A stretch of 64,000 nt of DNA from Henricia sp. BOLD:AAB3569 (taxonomy: Eukaryota; Echinodermata; Asteroidea; Spinulosida; Echinasteridae), in assembly GCA_037783545.1 (NCBI GenBank), contig JBBELK010000556.1:1-64000 (forward strand), in the 5' to 3' direction. Within the stretch, counting starts at the first letter, position 1. Every line of letters begins with the position of its first letter. The position numbers and the translations under genes were made by a program. Below, piece after piece: positions 1 to 9,880 of the stretch. The notes beneath the pieces are model-generated. The model was given only the letters and a program-made list of their open reading frames with translations. It searched no databases and was not told the origin of the DNA.

Positions 1-20
1 ACAAGACCACTACAGCCGAG

Positions 21-1068
21 TTGGTCGGGCACAAGGACCCGGTACAGATCGAAGTTGGCTTACGGCAAGGGGCGGCGGAGAGCTGCATGCTGTTTAACTA
101 CTGGCTAGATACAGTAATCCGCTGCGCGCTCCGTGACATTGAGCAGCGATACCCCAATGCCGGCATAAAACACAATTATGCGGTCAACAACGAATGTACC
201 AACCGTGCACAACGCGCTGATTTCCCATCACGCGGCACGGCGGTATCGAAGTTGATCATGTACGCTGATGACATTCTGGTGGTGGCGAGGTCCAAGGTGG
301 AGTTGGAAGGGATGATGAAAATCATCGTCGAGAACTTCGGAAACTTTGGACTTCGAGTGGCCGAGTCAAAAACGGTCACGATGACGTGGAACACACCGCT
401 GGATGTCAAACAAGCGACAACACTGATCAACATGAACGGCGCTGACCTTGACAACGTGCGCCAGTTCCGATACCTGGGTCATGTGCTCACCGACAACCCG
501 AAAGACCCCAAATACCTCCAGCACCAGATTGGTGCGGCCTATGGGAAGTGGAATGAGTGCAAGGGTGTCCTAACAGATAAAGAGATACAGCTCAGGGTAC
601 GAGTGAGGATGGCAGAGTGACTCATACGGTCAAGATTGACGTATGCAGTGCAAACCGAGCGATTGAGCGCCGTCCATCGTAGCAAAATCGACTCGGTGTG
701 GGCGCGGATGTGCAGGCAGATGATTAGAGGTGGCTTCCAGCGAAGAGGGGTTAGAGCCGAACCCCCGGATGCTGACCCGTCTCGCCAGTACGCCTACCGA
801 TATTCAAATGCCGATATGCAAGACCTCCACAGCGTCCACTTTCTGTCAAACCCAACATCTCAAATACCTCGGCCACATCTCAAGGATGCCCAACTCCTCC
901 GAACTCAAACAATGGCTATTCACACCCACTGCACACAAAGGCATAGTATGCCAGTGGAAAAGACTAGCAGGAGACTTAGGTCTCGACCCGATCCAGCTCC
1001 GACGAGCACTTTTCGATAAGTGCAAACTAAACGCGTTGCTAAAGGCAACATACGCTCCTGGCTGCTAA
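21..1068 (+). pseudogene. LINE reverse transcriptase, 3' part, decayed
   Basis: This is the C-terminal half of a non-LTR retrotransposon reverse transcriptase, cut on its 5' side by the window edge. The catalytic block MYADDILVVA (around 258-287) follows the palm motif GLRQGAAESC near the start, and a thumb-like stretch with YLGHVLTDN comes next. Reading continues to 620, where an in-frame TGA replaces what looks like an arginine codon. The same frame resumes with a segment ending near 750. The last conserved block (KYLGHISRMPNSSELK) is in another frame up to a stop at 1066-1068, so there is also one frameshift. A short run of ACGA units at about 1091-1103 resembles the simple-repeat tail of a LINE 3' end. 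The clade cannot be fixed by eye. It is non-functional. Confidence 0.8.
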
Positions 1069-1105
1069 GCCCCTAAGTAGCGTCAACCCTACGAACGAAC
1101 GAAAG

Positions 1106-1793
1106 CACTATTATTAAAGTGAGAACAACATATTGGCCAGAAAGTCAAGTGACTGCTAGACAAATACCAATATTGCACATGTAAAGATCACTCCAGTTTA
1201 ATCCTACACAGAATAAAATAGTGTTTTGGGTTTATGGCCACCAACAAAATACTATGAGTATTATATACGTGGGGATGGGTGGGGGGGGGGGGGGGGGGGG
1301 GGGGGTTAGCAAAGTTGTACTTTCAGGGGCGGATCCAGGCTTTTTAAAAAAGGGGGAGTCAGGTGAACTTCCCCCTTTCCAACCCTCTTTTTCTGGCATT
1401 GTACCAATGGCTGTCGGTTTTTGGTCCCTATCTTATTGCCTGGGATTCAACAGAATATTTGCCTTGAACTGATACGGTTATTTCAAAGAGGCCCTTTTTG
1501 GTGGGTTTTTTTTGGGGGGAGGGACGTAAGAAAGACCTCAAATACCAATATTTTATCCCCAGACCATTTGCCAGGTACTAAAACCATTATGGGGTGACAC
1601 TTAGAACCAAAATACATACATGTGATGTAAGTCTGTGCTTGCATAACAGCACAAATAGGTTTTTAGTGATTTTAAGGGGGAAATTTGCCCCCACCCCCTA
1701 ACTCCTTATTCCACCAGTATTAATTTTGCAAACAAGCAGATATTGCAATGGTACACTATCGGCTACCCAGAAAAAGTGGTCTCCAAAAATCCC

Positions 1794-1829
<36 letters not shown>

Positions 1830-2144
1830 GGGTTTCGGTTGGTAGCCCATGGACTATAATACATTATGAAGTTGATATCTTTCAAGTTTTTATCAACTTT
1901 TTAGGCTTCTCAAAAAATTTCTCACAGAACCTGGGTTAATTTTTTAACAAAATTGTATGCAAGTTGCCCATTACAAGGCCCGATGGCCACTCGAAGTAAG
2001 GGCTACCGAGACAATTACGGAGAAACCAGCTCTTCACATCGAAACAAGATCAGAATTACGAGTCTCTTTACCATACAAGTGGGGCTGGGAGGTGGTAACT
2101 AGTCCGAAGCGAGACAACCAAGTTGCCTCTGCCCCTATTATGAG
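1106..2144. other. Intergenic DNA with two long poly-G tracts
   Basis: No gene is seen. Uninterrupted G runs lie at 1281-1305 (25) and 1796-1828 (33). Open frames across them encode only poly-glycine and are not credible. At 1324-1339 the string CAGGGGCGGATCCAGG resembles one end of a hAT-type element, but no matching opposite end was found. Confidence 0.5.
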
Positions 2145-2235
2145 CAAGCATGGTAAAGTGCCTTGCACAAGGGCTCAAGTGCCACAAACCTGTCACGGCC
2201 AGCATTCGAACCCATATTCTAGTAGTGGTACATGA
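2145..2235 (+). repeat. Fragment of a dispersed SINE-like repeat
   Basis: The stretch holds TGGTAAAGTGCCTTGC followed by a run ending ATTCGAACCCA. It matches the 3' part of the fuller copy at 53489-53810, with the same words in the same order. The tRNA-like TTCGAACCC word does not make a tRNA gene, because no cloverleaf surrounds it. Confidence 0.55.
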
Positions 2236-3339
2236 GGCAATTTACTGTATGTGGCCATTTACTGTATGTGGCCAGATTATCCAGGTTCAACTGCTATAGA
2301 ATTGTATACAAAGAAAATCTATTGCCCTGGCCCATTGACCATGTTAGAGAGGGCCCTAATATCAAGGTTCCACCTTCAGATGTTTGTGTACACGTTGGAA
2401 AGGTGGCCTTTAATAACAGGTTTCACTCTTGCCAATTATTTACATTATTGATTGTTGTCTTTTTGTATCCACATCTGTGCAGGTGATGGGCGAAATGATA
2501 GCCCAGGGCATTCTGCTCAGTACTTGACATATACATTCATGGACAATGCCACAAAGGAGATACTTCACATGGAGTTCATGGACAAGAGGGAGACTAAGCT
2601 TAATTGTCAGCACCAACATGGAGCCAAAAGCACTACAAAAAGGGTTGGAATTTCTCCAAAACATGCGCCTCTCGTATACAAATGCACAGAAAAAGAGTCA
2701 AATGTCCCAGCCTGGGGCATGAAAGTAGTGACTAAACCCCCACTTAGGGGGTGGGGCAGCACGGGGGTGGGGCAACACGGGGGGGGGGGGGGGATGGGAA
2801 CAATGGATCAGAATGAATAGGGTTTTGTTTTTTTCGAACTTTTTGTTTATACATTATATAGCCTACTATTCATAGAAAATGTCATTACATTTTTGTCAAG
2901 CTTTCATCAACAGGTGCAAGCAATAAGTTGCCGAAAGAAATGTCTGTTACAAAATAATTATTTTGCCGCCCTATCTACGTTTTCAAAGCTGAAGTGACTG
3001 AAAAAAAATATGTACATCTCACTGCAAACGGCATTTCCAATTTTCCTCTAATTATTGTGTCCCGTCACCTGATTGCGTTGTTTGTAATTTGTTCACATTA
3101 GGCTTAGGCCTACTTGGAATATGTTTTCTTGCGTATTTAAAAATTTATGCAATCGATTTAGCAACCATATCATCAGCAAGTAGAGAATATGACAATTTCT
3201 TTAGAAAAATATAGGAATTTCTGTGGTCTGTATCTCCTTTTGTCAGCGGTGCACAGAGTGTTTTGTACTGTAGGCCTACTACCTACGTACTAGCCTCCTA
3301 CATAACATGTACAGTACATGTACTGTATATTATGTGCAA
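2236..3339. other. No gene recognised; poly-G tract and AT-rich DNA
   Basis: A 15-base G run lies at 2779-2793. The rest is AT-rich with short palindromes around 3300-3340 made of ACATGTAC-type words. Nothing coding is supported. Confidence 0.4.
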
Positions 3340-3950
3340 CTAAAAAATGGAAAAATTGGGTGGTTATATCACAATTTTGCGTGTTTATTAAAGAAATGCA
3401 TGTGTAAATTAGCATATTGATGTGAAATTCTCATTGCTTATGTTGTTTCAGATTAATAACCACACAAGATGGTGATATTACCACCCAGTTTTTCCGAGCC
3501 GCATACGTTTCCCATACGAGTATCATCACAAGGGACCATGATACGCGTACGGGAAACGTAGGTGGCTTGAAAAATACGGGGTGGTTGCATCACAATTTTA
3601 CGTGTTTATGCAAGAAATGAGCGCATGTGTGCATGAGCAAATTGATGTGAAATTCTCATTATCTATGTTTCAGACATGGAGGAAGTTGTTTTAGATGACA
3701 AATGTGATACAACCACCTGATTTTTTTCCGAGTCGCACACGTTTCCCGTACGCATTATATTATAGACTATATTGGTGACCATAATAGAAATAGTACAAGT
3801 ACGGGAAACGTATGCGGTTCGAAAAATCGGGTGGTTGTATCACAATTTTGCGTGTTTATTTAAGAAATGAGCGAATGTGTACATGTACAGAGGCCTATTG
3901 ATGTGAATATCTCAGATTAATAACCACGCAATATTTCAGGACAATAACTA
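3340..3950. repeat. Tandem hairpin repeat, about 240-250 bp period
   Basis: Three copies of a block beginning GGGTGGTTRTATCACAATTTT lie at about 3356, 3580 and 3829. Between them sit two hairpins, at about 3460-3600 and 3703-3849. Their arms carry CCGAGYCGCAYACGTTTCCC and its reverse complement around short unrelated loops. The structure is a foldback element repeated head to tail. It has no coding capacity. Confidence 0.7.
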
Positions 3951-3954
3951 ACGG

Positions 3955-4040
3955 CCCGGTTTTTGACTGTTTTCTCAAAAGTCACCGTCGGAGAGATTAC
4001 ACTATTTGAAACAGTAATCATGTATACTGCCTTTAATTCA
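3955..4040 (+). repeat. Dispersed repeat shared with 27083-27235
   Basis: Words such as TGACTGTTTTCTCAAAAGT, CACTATTTG and TGTATACTGCCTTTAA occur here and, in the same order and orientation, at about 27083-27235. The family is unknown and the two copies are diverged. Confidence 0.5.
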
Positions 4041-4249
4041 AATAAACACAGTTTAAGAAAAATAAAGAATGTCTTTGGTCTGTGTCTCCTTTTGTCAGCG
4101 GTACAGTAGTGTTATGTGAAATTAATTAACCACTTTTGTGAAAATGTCACAAAAATTGCCAATTTTCAACAAACTCGTCACCTTGTTTTCACAAAAGTTG
4201 TAAATAATTCACAAAACTTTTCAGTTGATTTCCTCTTGTTTCCTCATAT

Positions 4250-4400
4250 CCCATTTAAAATTTGGAAAAACTACCATACACCACCTCCAGTTGAGACTTC
4301 ATGCACTAAATCTATGGAACATGGCATGAAGATTCAAAGGAAAACTTTACATTTTCACCCCTAAATTCATGTTTCTTCACCATATTTACACTTTCTCAGT
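4250..4400 (-). repeat. Diverged copy of foldback-arm sequence
   Basis: AACTACCATACACC, then CAGTTGAGACT and CATGCACT, match the right arm of the giant foldback at about 24898-25020 and, inverted, the left arm near 19010-19070. This is a third, more decayed copy of that sequence outside the foldback. Confidence 0.5.
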
Positions 4401-5125
4401 GGGGTGTTGTGTCATCTTATTCTTATGAAGGATTTGTGGCGAGAGTGTATGGTATTTATACGGGAAATGCTCCTGATACAATAGAAGGCCCCGTGCCGCG
4501 TTCACTGATTTCTAAATAAAATTGAAGCAGGTGCCAAAATCCTTTTTATATAACGGCCAAATGAAAAGGACAGTGATGAGGTGCAGGTGGCGCACCCGGT
4601 GGATTCATTTGTCTTCGTATCACCGAATGACGTTTATTTACTTTTCTCAAGTTACTGTATGAACGGACATTAATATGTCGTAATTCTGACTTAGCACAAC
4701 AATTAAGACTTATTTTTATTCATGTCCCTTCTACGCTTCGGTACGAATTCATTAAAACTATTATAGCTATGGATATAACTCACAAATTCCCGCACATTTT
4801 AAAACTGTTTAAATAAAATTCATAACCCGTAACTTCAATTTCGTCCCAAGACGAGTGAGACGCGCAATTGCTTCAATTTAATTGGTCTTTGTTCTTTCCA
4901 AATGATCAGTGGTCAACCAATTTCAATATTTGTCCATTCAATGTCGTGAGATTTTAATCAAACTAGTCTCACCTGAAAATCATCTACATCATGTAAAGAT
5001 GAATTCGTCTTTGTTCAACCGACTTATAATTTGTGGATCAAATTTGTCGGATGGTGAGACTGTATAAACGCGTCAGTGACAAATAAAATACATGTGAAAT
5101 TGATTTCCAATTTTTGCCGACGGCC
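4401..5125. other. No gene or repeat recognised
   Basis: AT-rich sequence without a convincing open frame, RNA gene or inverted repeat on either strand. Confidence 0.35.
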
Positions 5126-5325
5126 ATGTTAGTTTAGAGCCAATTGCCATGGTAACACGTCACACTTCGGCTGTCTATAGCAGCCACGTGCGTTTTCACG
5201 TCACGGCTCTATTATTGTTCTATCCCGATCTGGAAGACAAGCAATAGATCTAGACTGCCGAAGTAAACACGTCACCTTTTGTTGGTTGCCAAGGCAATAG
5301 ACCGATCCAGTAAGCTCCGCCCATT
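5126..5325. repeat. Merged MITE fragments
   Basis: Two MITE families meet here. One has the words TTTAGAGCCAATTGCCATGG and AGACTGCCGAAGTAA and is better preserved at 17277-17441 and 22527-22690. The other has AGCCACGTGCGTTTTC and TCCCGATCTGGAAGACAAGC and is better preserved at 18414-18610. The pieces look like one family inserted into the other. Confidence 0.6.
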
Positions 5326-5339
5326 TATAAATTGCGTAG

Positions 5340-5488
5340 GTCGTGTTTGTTTCACGACAGATCCGAATCCAGATCCCGAGTTATTTTATGCGCAGAAACA
5401 AACGTAACTGCTCTCGACTAGGAATTCAAGTCACGTGAATTGAATCTGCGCAGATCTGAATCTGGATCCGTCCGAAACAAACTCGCCC
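5340..5488. mobile_element. Palindromic MITE
   Basis: The ends form an imperfect inverted repeat. The left end has TGTTTGTTTCACGACAGATCC and the right end, reversed, has AGTTTGTTTCGGACGGATCC. The element is about 149 bp and has no coding capacity. Its superfamily is unknown because target duplications are not clear. Confidence 0.55.
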
Positions 5489-6004
5489 CTAGCAACATGC
5501 CACACATGCTAGGCACGTGTGCAGTAGAGTCGCGTGGCCGCGCCGTGCGTCAGCGTCCGCGCCCGCGCCCTGGTCAGCGCGTATTGAAACACGCACACGC
5601 ACACAGAAACTGCACGCTCGAAAGTAAAATGTGCACAATTATCCGGTCGTGTGCGTGCACGTACAACACGCCTGCAATACGCGTAACGCGCGCGATCGAA
5701 CAAAAACATATCGACACACATCTAGAACGCAGTGAATGCACAACATAGCAAAACGACAAGCTAATTTTGGTGAGTTTTTCCCGTTTACACAAAAACACAT
5801 TTATGAAGGGATTAAAAGTAGGTTAGGATAGTCTTATACAATCCGTTTTAAACCGGCTAGGGTCCTCTGCGCTGATAAAAATTATGTTTATGGTGTGTTT
5901 GCGTCACTCGTGCTGCATTTCACCGTAGCTCTGTGCACAAAATTTTGAGGACTCAGGTAACCAAAATGGGGATCCACTTTTTGGTTACCTCAACCTGAGG
6001 CTGT
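5489..6004. other. No gene; short perfect-armed palindrome
   Basis: Open frames here are GC-rich chance readings without family features. At 5955-5990 the arms AGGTAACCAAAA and TTTTGGTTACCT form a 36-bp hairpin around GGATCC. Confidence 0.4.
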
Positions 6005-6430
6005 GATTGGTCAATTCCAAAAATGGGCGGAGCTTACTGGATCGGTCTGTTGGCTCTAAACTAAAAATCACAGAACTTGTGCTTTTGCAATGGTACTTTT
6101 GCCGACGGCCAAGATAGTTTAGAGCCAATTGCCATGGCAATTGCCTCTAAACTAACATGGCCGTAAAAAAAAGTACCATTGCAAAAGCACATGAACACGG
6201 TTCAGTGATTTGTTTTATAGTTTAAAGTTACGTACTCACTTCGGCAGTCTATTGCAATAGACTGCCGAAGTAATACGTCATCTTTTGTTGGTTGCCTAGG
6301 CAATTGGCTGTACACTAAAAATCACTCAACCGTGTCCCTGTTATATTTTTCGACGGCCATGATGTTTAAAGCTAATTACCATGGCAACCCACGAGAAAAA
6401 CTGTCGATGTGATTGAAACAAACTTCGGCC
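6005..6430. repeat. Nested copies of the AGACTGCCGAAGT MITE family
   Basis: A long palindrome at 6081-6189 is centred near 6137, with arms beginning GCTTTTGCAATGGTAC. It is followed at about 6238-6410 by a second family member starting with AATAGACTGCCGAAGTAA. Each carries the family words CAATTGCCATGGCAA and GGTTCAGTGATTT. Confidence 0.65.
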
Positions 6431-6659
6431 AATTGGAATATGAACGACCACCAGGACCCACATTTATCAACGAAACAACGGTTGGGGCAAAGTGCGCCGA
6501 CGTGACGCATTGCCATGGTAATTGGCTCTAAACACCATGGCTGCCGGATAAAACACTATTTCAAAAACGGTTCAGTGATTTTTTTTTAGAGTGGACCCAC
6601 TGCCTAGGAAACTAAAAATAGGTTGACGTTTGCACTTCGACCGTTAATTGTGAACAGGT

Positions 6660-8120
6660 GAATGGACCCGACTGGACGAACCGTCGCATTTACATATCAA
6701 TGAAATACGACAGGTGGGCAATTATTGTAAAGACTGAATAGCCAGCGGTTCGAACCGTCGCATTTACATATCAATAAAACACGACGGTTCAGGCAATTGT
6801 AGTGACTGAATGGCCTGGCGGTTCGAACCGTCGCATTTACATATCAATAAAACACGACGGTTCAGGCAATTGTAGTGACTGAATGGCCTGGCGGTTCGAA
6901 CCGTCGCATTTACATATCAATAAAACACGACGGTTCAGGCAATTGTAGTGAATGAATGGCCTGGCGGTTCGAACCGTCGCATTTACATATCAATAAAACA
7001 CGACGGTTCAGGCAATTGTAGTGACTGAATGGCCTGGCGGTTCGAACCGTCGCATTTACATATCAATAAAACACGACGGTTCATGCAATTGTAGTGACTG
7101 AATGGCCTGGCGGTTCGAACCGTCGCATTTACATATCAGTGAAACACGACGGTTCAGGCAATTGTAGTGACTGAATGGCCTGGCGGTTCGAACCGTCGCA
7201 TTTACGTATCAATAAAACACGACGGTTCAGGCAATTGTAGTGACTGAATGGCCTGACGAGCCGAACCGTGCATTTACATATCAATGAAACACGACGGTTC
7301 AGGCAATTGTAGTAACTGTATGGCCTGGCGGTTCGAACCGTCGCATTTACATATCAATGAAACACGACGGTTCAGGCAATTGTAGTGAATGAATGGCCTG
7401 GCGGTTCGAACCGTCGCATTTACATATCAATGAAACACGACGGTTCAGGCAATTGTAGTGACTGAATAGCCTGGAGAGCCGAACCGTGCATTTACATATC
7501 AATGAAACACGACGGTTCAGGCAATTGTAGTGACTGAATGGCCTGGCGGTTCGAACCGTCGCATTTACATATCAATGAAACACGACGGTTCAGGCAATTG
7601 TAGTGAATGAATGGCCTGGCGGTTCGAACCGTCGCATTTACATATCAATGAAACACGACGGTTCAGGCAATTGTAGTGACTGAATAGCCTGGAGAGCCGA
7701 ACCGTGCATTTACATATCAATGAAACACGACGGTTCAGGCAATTGTAGTGACTGAATGGCCTGGCGGTTCGAACCGTCGCATTTACATATCAGTGAAACA
7801 CGACGGTTCAGGCAATTGTAGTGACTGAATGGCCTGGCGGTTCGAACCGTCGCATTTACATATCAATAAAACACGACGGTTCAGGCAATTGTAGTGACTG
7901 AATGGCCTGGCGAGCCGAACCGTGCATTTACATATCAATGAAACACGACGGTTCAGGCAATTGTAGTAACTGAATGGCCTGGCGGTTCGAACCGTCGCAT
8001 TTACATATCAATGAAACACGACGGTTCAGGCAATTGTAGTGAATGAATGGCCTGGCGGTTCGAACCGTCGCATTTACATATCAATGAAACACGACGGTTC
8101 AGGCAATTGTAGTGACTGAA
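6660..8120 (+). repeat. 73-bp satellite array, about 19 units
   Basis: The phrase CGAACCGTCGCATTTACATA recurs at a spacing of 73 bp (for example 6751, 6824, 6897). Each unit carries the perfect 12-bp palindrome CGGTTCGAACCG and also an inverted pair, GAACCGTCG and CGACGGTTC, about 22 bases apart, so a single unit can fold. Beyond 7250 a variant unit with GAGCCGAACCGTGCATT recurs every 217-218 bp (about 7261, 7478, 7696, 7914), giving a three-unit higher-order period. The array stops at the Ngaro element and resumes beyond it. Confidence 0.95.
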
Positions 8121-8458
8121 TAGTAATGTATTTGCACCGCTGTGGAAGTTCCGGGCATCTGTCTCTACGGGGTTAAGGAATGGGCGAAAGGATTTTCCGT
8201 AGAGCAGATGCCGAACATCCTAGAAAAGGGGGAGGGTGGGAGGGGAAATCTCGATCAAGCTAATTATCATAAGAACGCTAAGGCTCACCGGCGCCTAGAC
8301 GCCCTCGACCTCAAGCCTGGTAGAATCGCAAATGACGCTTGTGTAGAGGAAGACGCCCTCCACGTCCACCGCGGTGCAAATAGTAATGTATTTGCACCGC
8401 TGTGGAAGTTCCGGGCATCTGTCTCTACGGGGTTAAGGAATGGGCGAAAGGATTTTCC
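8121..8458 (-). repeat. Ngaro B2-A2-B1 split direct repeats
   Basis: Two copies of a 78-bp B repeat lie at 8121-8198 and 8381-8458 (both contain AAGTTCCGGGCATCTGTCTC). A 65-bp A repeat lies between them at 8319-8383 (GGTAGAATCGCAAATGACGC). A2 and B1 meet at GCGGTGCAAATAGTAATG followed by TATTTGCACCGC, itself an inverted pair. Split repeats of this kind are thought to allow a circular DNA intermediate to be rebuilt and integrated by the recombinase. Confidence 0.93.
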
Positions 8459-8604
8459 TTCGAGGCACCGAATTCCGCTGAACTGCACACTATGCATTAC
8501 CCCCATCCTAACCGTCCCATTCCCACCCCCGCCTTATTTCCCAATCTTATTAAACGGATGAGACTGGTTGAAAATTCAAGGCAAACTTAGGTGAATCTAA
8601 AAGG

Positions 8605-9867
8605 TTAAAAGGCTGTTTTCGCCTGGAAGTTTGAATTCAAAAGCCGATAAAAGTCGCCGGCCAGATCAGCATCAGATGAGTTTCCATGCTTTTCGACAAC
8701 TGCATCTTTCAGCATCTGAATTGTTCCTTGCTGCCTTGAAACTTTCTCAACTGACGTGTGGTGTCGAAAGGTACGCAGCGTGGCCCACCTGCAGTGGTCC
8801 ATAACCTGTTGTTCGGTAGCGCCCAACAATCGTAGGGTAGTGGCGACCCCGGCTCTGCTGCCATGAGGCCTCAGGGCGGCATCGCCGGGATCCTCAGAAG
8901 CAGAGAAGTACAATCTTAGGCGCTTGGAGGGGGCGTTACCAACGAATGGCTTATTATAGAGATGTTTCCGGTCAGGCGAGGCCGGGCGAAAGAGGTACCC
9001 GTTCCTTAATTCATGGCCGTCTCTATCAGCTAGGTAAACCATTCTTTCCGTAGCCCCCGCCGGGTCCAAAATGTGAGACTCTAGCTTGGGAATGATGATT
9101 AAAGAAGAATGGCTTTCCCGAACGGTTTTCCCGATTGTGTGGTTAAATAACAAATTCCCGTCGTTAATCTCGGTGATTTCGCATGTTTTCGTGCGTCCCA
9201 AGTCTGCAGACCGGTCGCCCGACCACCAAAGACAGAGGAAGAAGGCCAAGTCTCTGTGTAGCAAGAAGTGCTGCAGAGTAGTGTCTCTTGCTGGTGGGCT
9301 TGAAGCGAGTATGCGACGGCCTATTTCTTCAGCTAACCATGTGATCTTGTCGGAGAAGATTGGAATGGCTTGTTTTGGGGTGATGCGAGCTTCCGCTTGC
9401 TCTAGTCGAATGGCCTTGATGTATCTCCGTATCCGATTTGATATGCAAGGGTTCTGATACATATTACCTTGAATCCATTGTTGAGTTTTCCCTATGGTAT
9501 TGAAATATGCTCTCAGTTGTCCAATGTAGGAGTCGACCGTTCCCGCTGCAAGACGCCGGTGGCAGCCACAAGGTCGAAATCCCGCCCTTCCAATGTTGGA
9601 GCAACCAATAACGTGTACTTGTGTTTTGCCCTTAGAATCTCGGTCAATCAAAAATTTTACAATGTCCTCGGGTGTGGCCGAATTGGCGTCGGTACCCTCC
9701 GTAAAGCAACCCGTACCACGGTTCCTCCGAAGAAACTCGTGAAGACTGTCCACAAGCCGATTCTTCTGTTTGTTGTAGGCTAAGCTATCGAGCTTGTTGT
9801 CCAGCTCTGCCATTCTAGTCTCCATATGACTGAGCTGAGAGGGAGAGAAAGGGAAAATGTCACTCAT
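8605..9867 (-). CDS. Tyrosine recombinase of the Ngaro element
   Basis: A 420-codon frame. The N-terminal half has a predicted helical SAM-like DNA-binding region. The C-terminal half carries the phage-integrase-type active-site boxes: an arginine box WWSGDRSADLGRTK, then PHGSRAGVATT (the H-x-x-R box) and DHCRWATLRTF near the C terminus. In Ngaro and DIRS elements this enzyme integrates a circular DNA copy and replaces the DDE integrase of LTR elements, which fits the split repeats seen here. It starts 13 bases after the end of the preceding hydrolase-bearing region on the same strand. Family assignment is firm; activity is not claimed. Confidence 0.9.
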   Translation of the reverse strand: MSDIFPFSPSQLSHMETRMAELDNKLDSLAYNKQKNRLVDSLHEFLRRNRGTGCFTEGTDANSATPEDIVKFLIDRDSKGKTQVHVIGCSNIGRAGFRPCGCHRRLAAGTVDSYIGQLRAYFNTIGKTQQWIQGNMYQNPCISNRIRRYIKAIRLEQAEARITPKQAIPIFSDKITWLAEEIGRRILASSPPARDTTLQHFLLHRDLAFFLCLWWSGDRSADLGRTKTCEITEINDGNLLFNHTIGKTVRESHSSLIIIPKLESHILDPAGATERMVYLADRDGHELRNGYLFRPASPDRKHLYNKPFVGNAPSKRLRLYFSASEDPGDAALRPHGSRAGVATTLRLLGATEQQVMDHCRWATLRTFRHHTSVEKVSRQQGTIQMLKDAVVEKHGNSSDADLAGDFYRLLNSNFQAKTAF

Positions 9868-9880
9868 GAATGGTAAATCT

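Noticed and set aside
1324-1720. hAT element
   Set aside because: Only one end-like word (CAGGGGCGGATCCAGG) is present, without a partner end or an 8-bp duplication.
5440-5748. 102-codon GC-rich frame
   Set aside because: Overlaps a MITE, is Arg/His/Thr-rich by composition, has antisense frames just as long and no domain.
6660-8120. CRISPR-like array
   Set aside because: The repeats are contiguous 73-bp units with no unique spacers, in a eukaryotic setting with spliced genes.
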